Part shown: piece after piece, positions 62,897 to 64,000 of the stretch | Layout of the letters: each line of letters begins with the position of its first letter | How positions within the stretch are numbered: the first letter of the stretch is position 1 | NCBI RefSeq assembly: GCF_008329565.1 | Contig: NZ_NPKT01000014.1 | Span: 97,103 to 161,102, forward strand | DNA from: Mycolicibacterium sp. P1-5 | Lineage (GTDB): Bacteria; Actinomycetota; Actinomycetes; Mycobacteriales; Mycobacteriaceae | Direction: 5' to 3' | DNA: 64,000 nucleotides | The notes under the pieces: model-generated | The model's database searches: none | What the model was told of the DNA's origin: nothing | The model's input: the letters and a program-made list of their open reading frames with translations, nothing else | Program-made: the position numbers and the translations under genes

Positions 62897-63025
62897 ATGC
62901 GTATCCGGGCGAGGCGGCAGACCTGAGCGCGAATCTATCGAAGCTCACGCCAATTGGGAACACCAGGATTTCGTGCCCGAGAAATCTGCCCTCACCAATA
63001 GTAAGCACGCGAGAAAGTGACAAAG

Positions 63026-64000
63026 ATGGCCGGAACTGAGCGGGTGTCGAAGATGTCGCTTCGACAGCTGATTTGGGCGTGCGTGGGCACGATCACCCTC
63101 GTCTTCGTCATCTCCATGTCCATCCTTCTCGCCGGACGCTTCGCGGTCACGCATTCAGTGCAGCAACTCAGCACGAGGATGCTGCCTGCTTTAAACGATG
63201 TCTCGGCTTTGAGTAAGGCGTATGTAGACCAGGAAACGGGCCAACGCGGGTTTCTGCTCACTGCTAACCCGGCACTTCTCGATCCCTACACCGAGGGTAA
63301 AGCCGACGCGGATCGGCTCGTCGCCGAGCTTCGCACCGACCTAGCCGGCGATCCCGAGGCAAGCCAGGAGTTGGGCGCTGTGGTTGCCGCCGCGGCGGAT
63401 TGGACGAGCCAAGCCGCAGAACCACAGATCGCAGCCCGTCGCGCCGGTCCCATACCACCGGATCAGCTTCAGTCGATGACGCAGTCCGGTAAGCGCTTGT
63501 TCGATGAGTTGCGGACGCAACTGTCGGCCCTACAGTCCCGCACTAACAACTTGATCGACTCACAGATCGATCGGGTCAATTCCGCGCAACTGATAGCTCA
63601 TGTCGCCCAAGCCATAGCGTCCGCCCTATTGCTGGGCATCGTGGTCGCCACTGTTTGGCTGTCGCGCCGACTGCTGACCCGTCCCGTCAACATCGTGCTG
63701 AATGATGTGACTGCGGTCGCCAACGGTGCCTACGATCGGCCGATCCGGAGCGTGGGTCCGCGCGAGGTGTCCGTGCTTGCGGGTGCTGCGGAAACCATGC
63801 GCAATAATTTGCATGTAGCGAATGAGCGCCTGGCCGATCAGTCCGCCCGGGACGAGAAGGCACGTCGCGCCAAGGAGATTCAGGCGCAACTATTGACCGA
63901 AGTGCAGGCGGCACCTGATCTGGCGTCCGCGGGTTCGATCATCGTGTCGCGCACTGCGCAGGCGCTTGACGCCAAACACGGCGCCCTCTATCTGCGACAG
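63026..64000 (+). CDS. CHASE3-HAMP-GAF sensor protein (partial)
   Basis: The first 325 residues of a membrane sensor, open to the window end. Transmembrane helix 1 is about 15-37 and helix 2 about 190-212. The periplasmic CHASE3 domain shows DQETGQRGFLLTANPALLDP (about 69-88). A HAMP linker (about 215-265, LLTRPVNIVLNDVTAVANGA) and a coiled coil (RDEKARRAKEIQAQLLTEVQ) lead into a GAF domain (SIIVSRTAQALDAKHGALYL). The output domain (histidine kinase or phosphatase) lies beyond the window. Confidence 0.9.
   Translation, partial: MAGTERVSKMSLRQLIWACVGTITLVFVISMSILLAGRFAVTHSVQQLSTRMLPALNDVSALSKAYVDQETGQRGFLLTANPALLDPYTEGKADADRLVAELRTDLAGDPEASQELGAVVAAAADWTSQAAEPQIAARRAGPIPPDQLQSMTQSGKRLFDELRTQLSALQSRTNNLIDSQIDRVNSAQLIAHVAQAIASALLLGIVVATVWLSRRLLTRPVNIVLNDVTAVANGAYDRPIRSVGPREVSVLAGAAETMRNNLHVANERLADQSARDEKARRAKEIQAQLLTEVQAAPDLASAGSIIVSRTAQALDAKHGALYLRQ

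Overview
The window looks like chromosomal DNA of a rapidly growing mycobacterium (Mycolicibacterium type). DNA is GC-rich, GTG starts are common, and the left edge holds the end of a type I fatty-acid synthase followed by acpS. Much of the backbone follows the Mycobacterium tuberculosis Rv2524c-to-Rv2495c order as I remember it: fas, acpS, an M20 peptidase, bcp, a DUF3618 protein, then ldtB, orn with tRNA-His, a HerA-like ATPase, cmrA, an MFS protein, an Rv2507-like protein, bkaR, and accD1-accA1-fadE19-maoC-citE-bkdABC. Gene names rest on recognised motifs plus this synteny; no database search was possible.

Layout. Bases 1-8.1 kb hold the fas/acpS end with inserted alcohol dehydrogenase, M42 peptidase and DHA2 exporter genes, plus a 53-residue protein. 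Bases 8.4-14.7 kb hold a P450, a DUF5994 protein, two tandem GreA/GreB-like proteins, a FAD amine/amino-acid oxidoreductase, a 40-residue basic protein and a PucR regulator.

Bases 14.8-28.3 kb are the most interesting part: a redox/gas-stress island absent from the backbone order. It holds a cupin, a membrane protein, an FdxA-type ferredoxin, a DUF2249 protein, a second-type CtaD (cytochrome c oxidase subunit I), a FAD ferredoxin-reductase-like enzyme, a DoxX-like protein, OsmC, hemerythrin, AhpD-like, aconitase, DUF488 and a group III truncated globin. Three paralogous winged-helix regulators sit inside it, each with the same C-terminal three-cysteine layout expected of Fe-S or metal sensors (SufR-like). 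Three of its promoters share an AT-rich motif, and the ctaD and osmC promoters carry strong dyads. I infer a nitric-oxide/oxygen/Fe-S-responsive regulon.

Bases 28.4-40.2 kb return to backbone: tRNA-Lys, ldtB, two paralogous proteins of unknown function, tRNA-His, orn, HerA-like, cmrA, MFS, Rv2507-like, an S9 peptidase and two tiny membrane proteins. Bases 40.2-50.2 kb are the branched-chain keto-acid operon with its divergent TetR repressor bkaR. The repressor seems to start at ATC, and a 41-bp nested dyad lies between it and accD1. The operon encodes branched-chain keto-acid oxidation (bkdABC), acyl-CoA dehydrogenation (fadE19), carboxylation (accA1/D1), hydration (MaoC) and lyase cleavage (citE). 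The fadD35-scoA-scoB block found here in M. tuberculosis is missing.

Bases 50.2-64 kb are accessory: a secreted DUF1214-type protein, an ArsR-SRPBCC fusion, an enoyl-CoA hydratase, a SARP/AAA regulator, a second hemerythrin, a SigJ-like sigma factor with DUF1059, membrane and exported proteins, a mycolic-acid methyltransferase-like enzyme, and the start of a CHASE3-HAMP-GAF sensor cut by the window end. No insertion sequence, CRISPR array or phage gene was seen.
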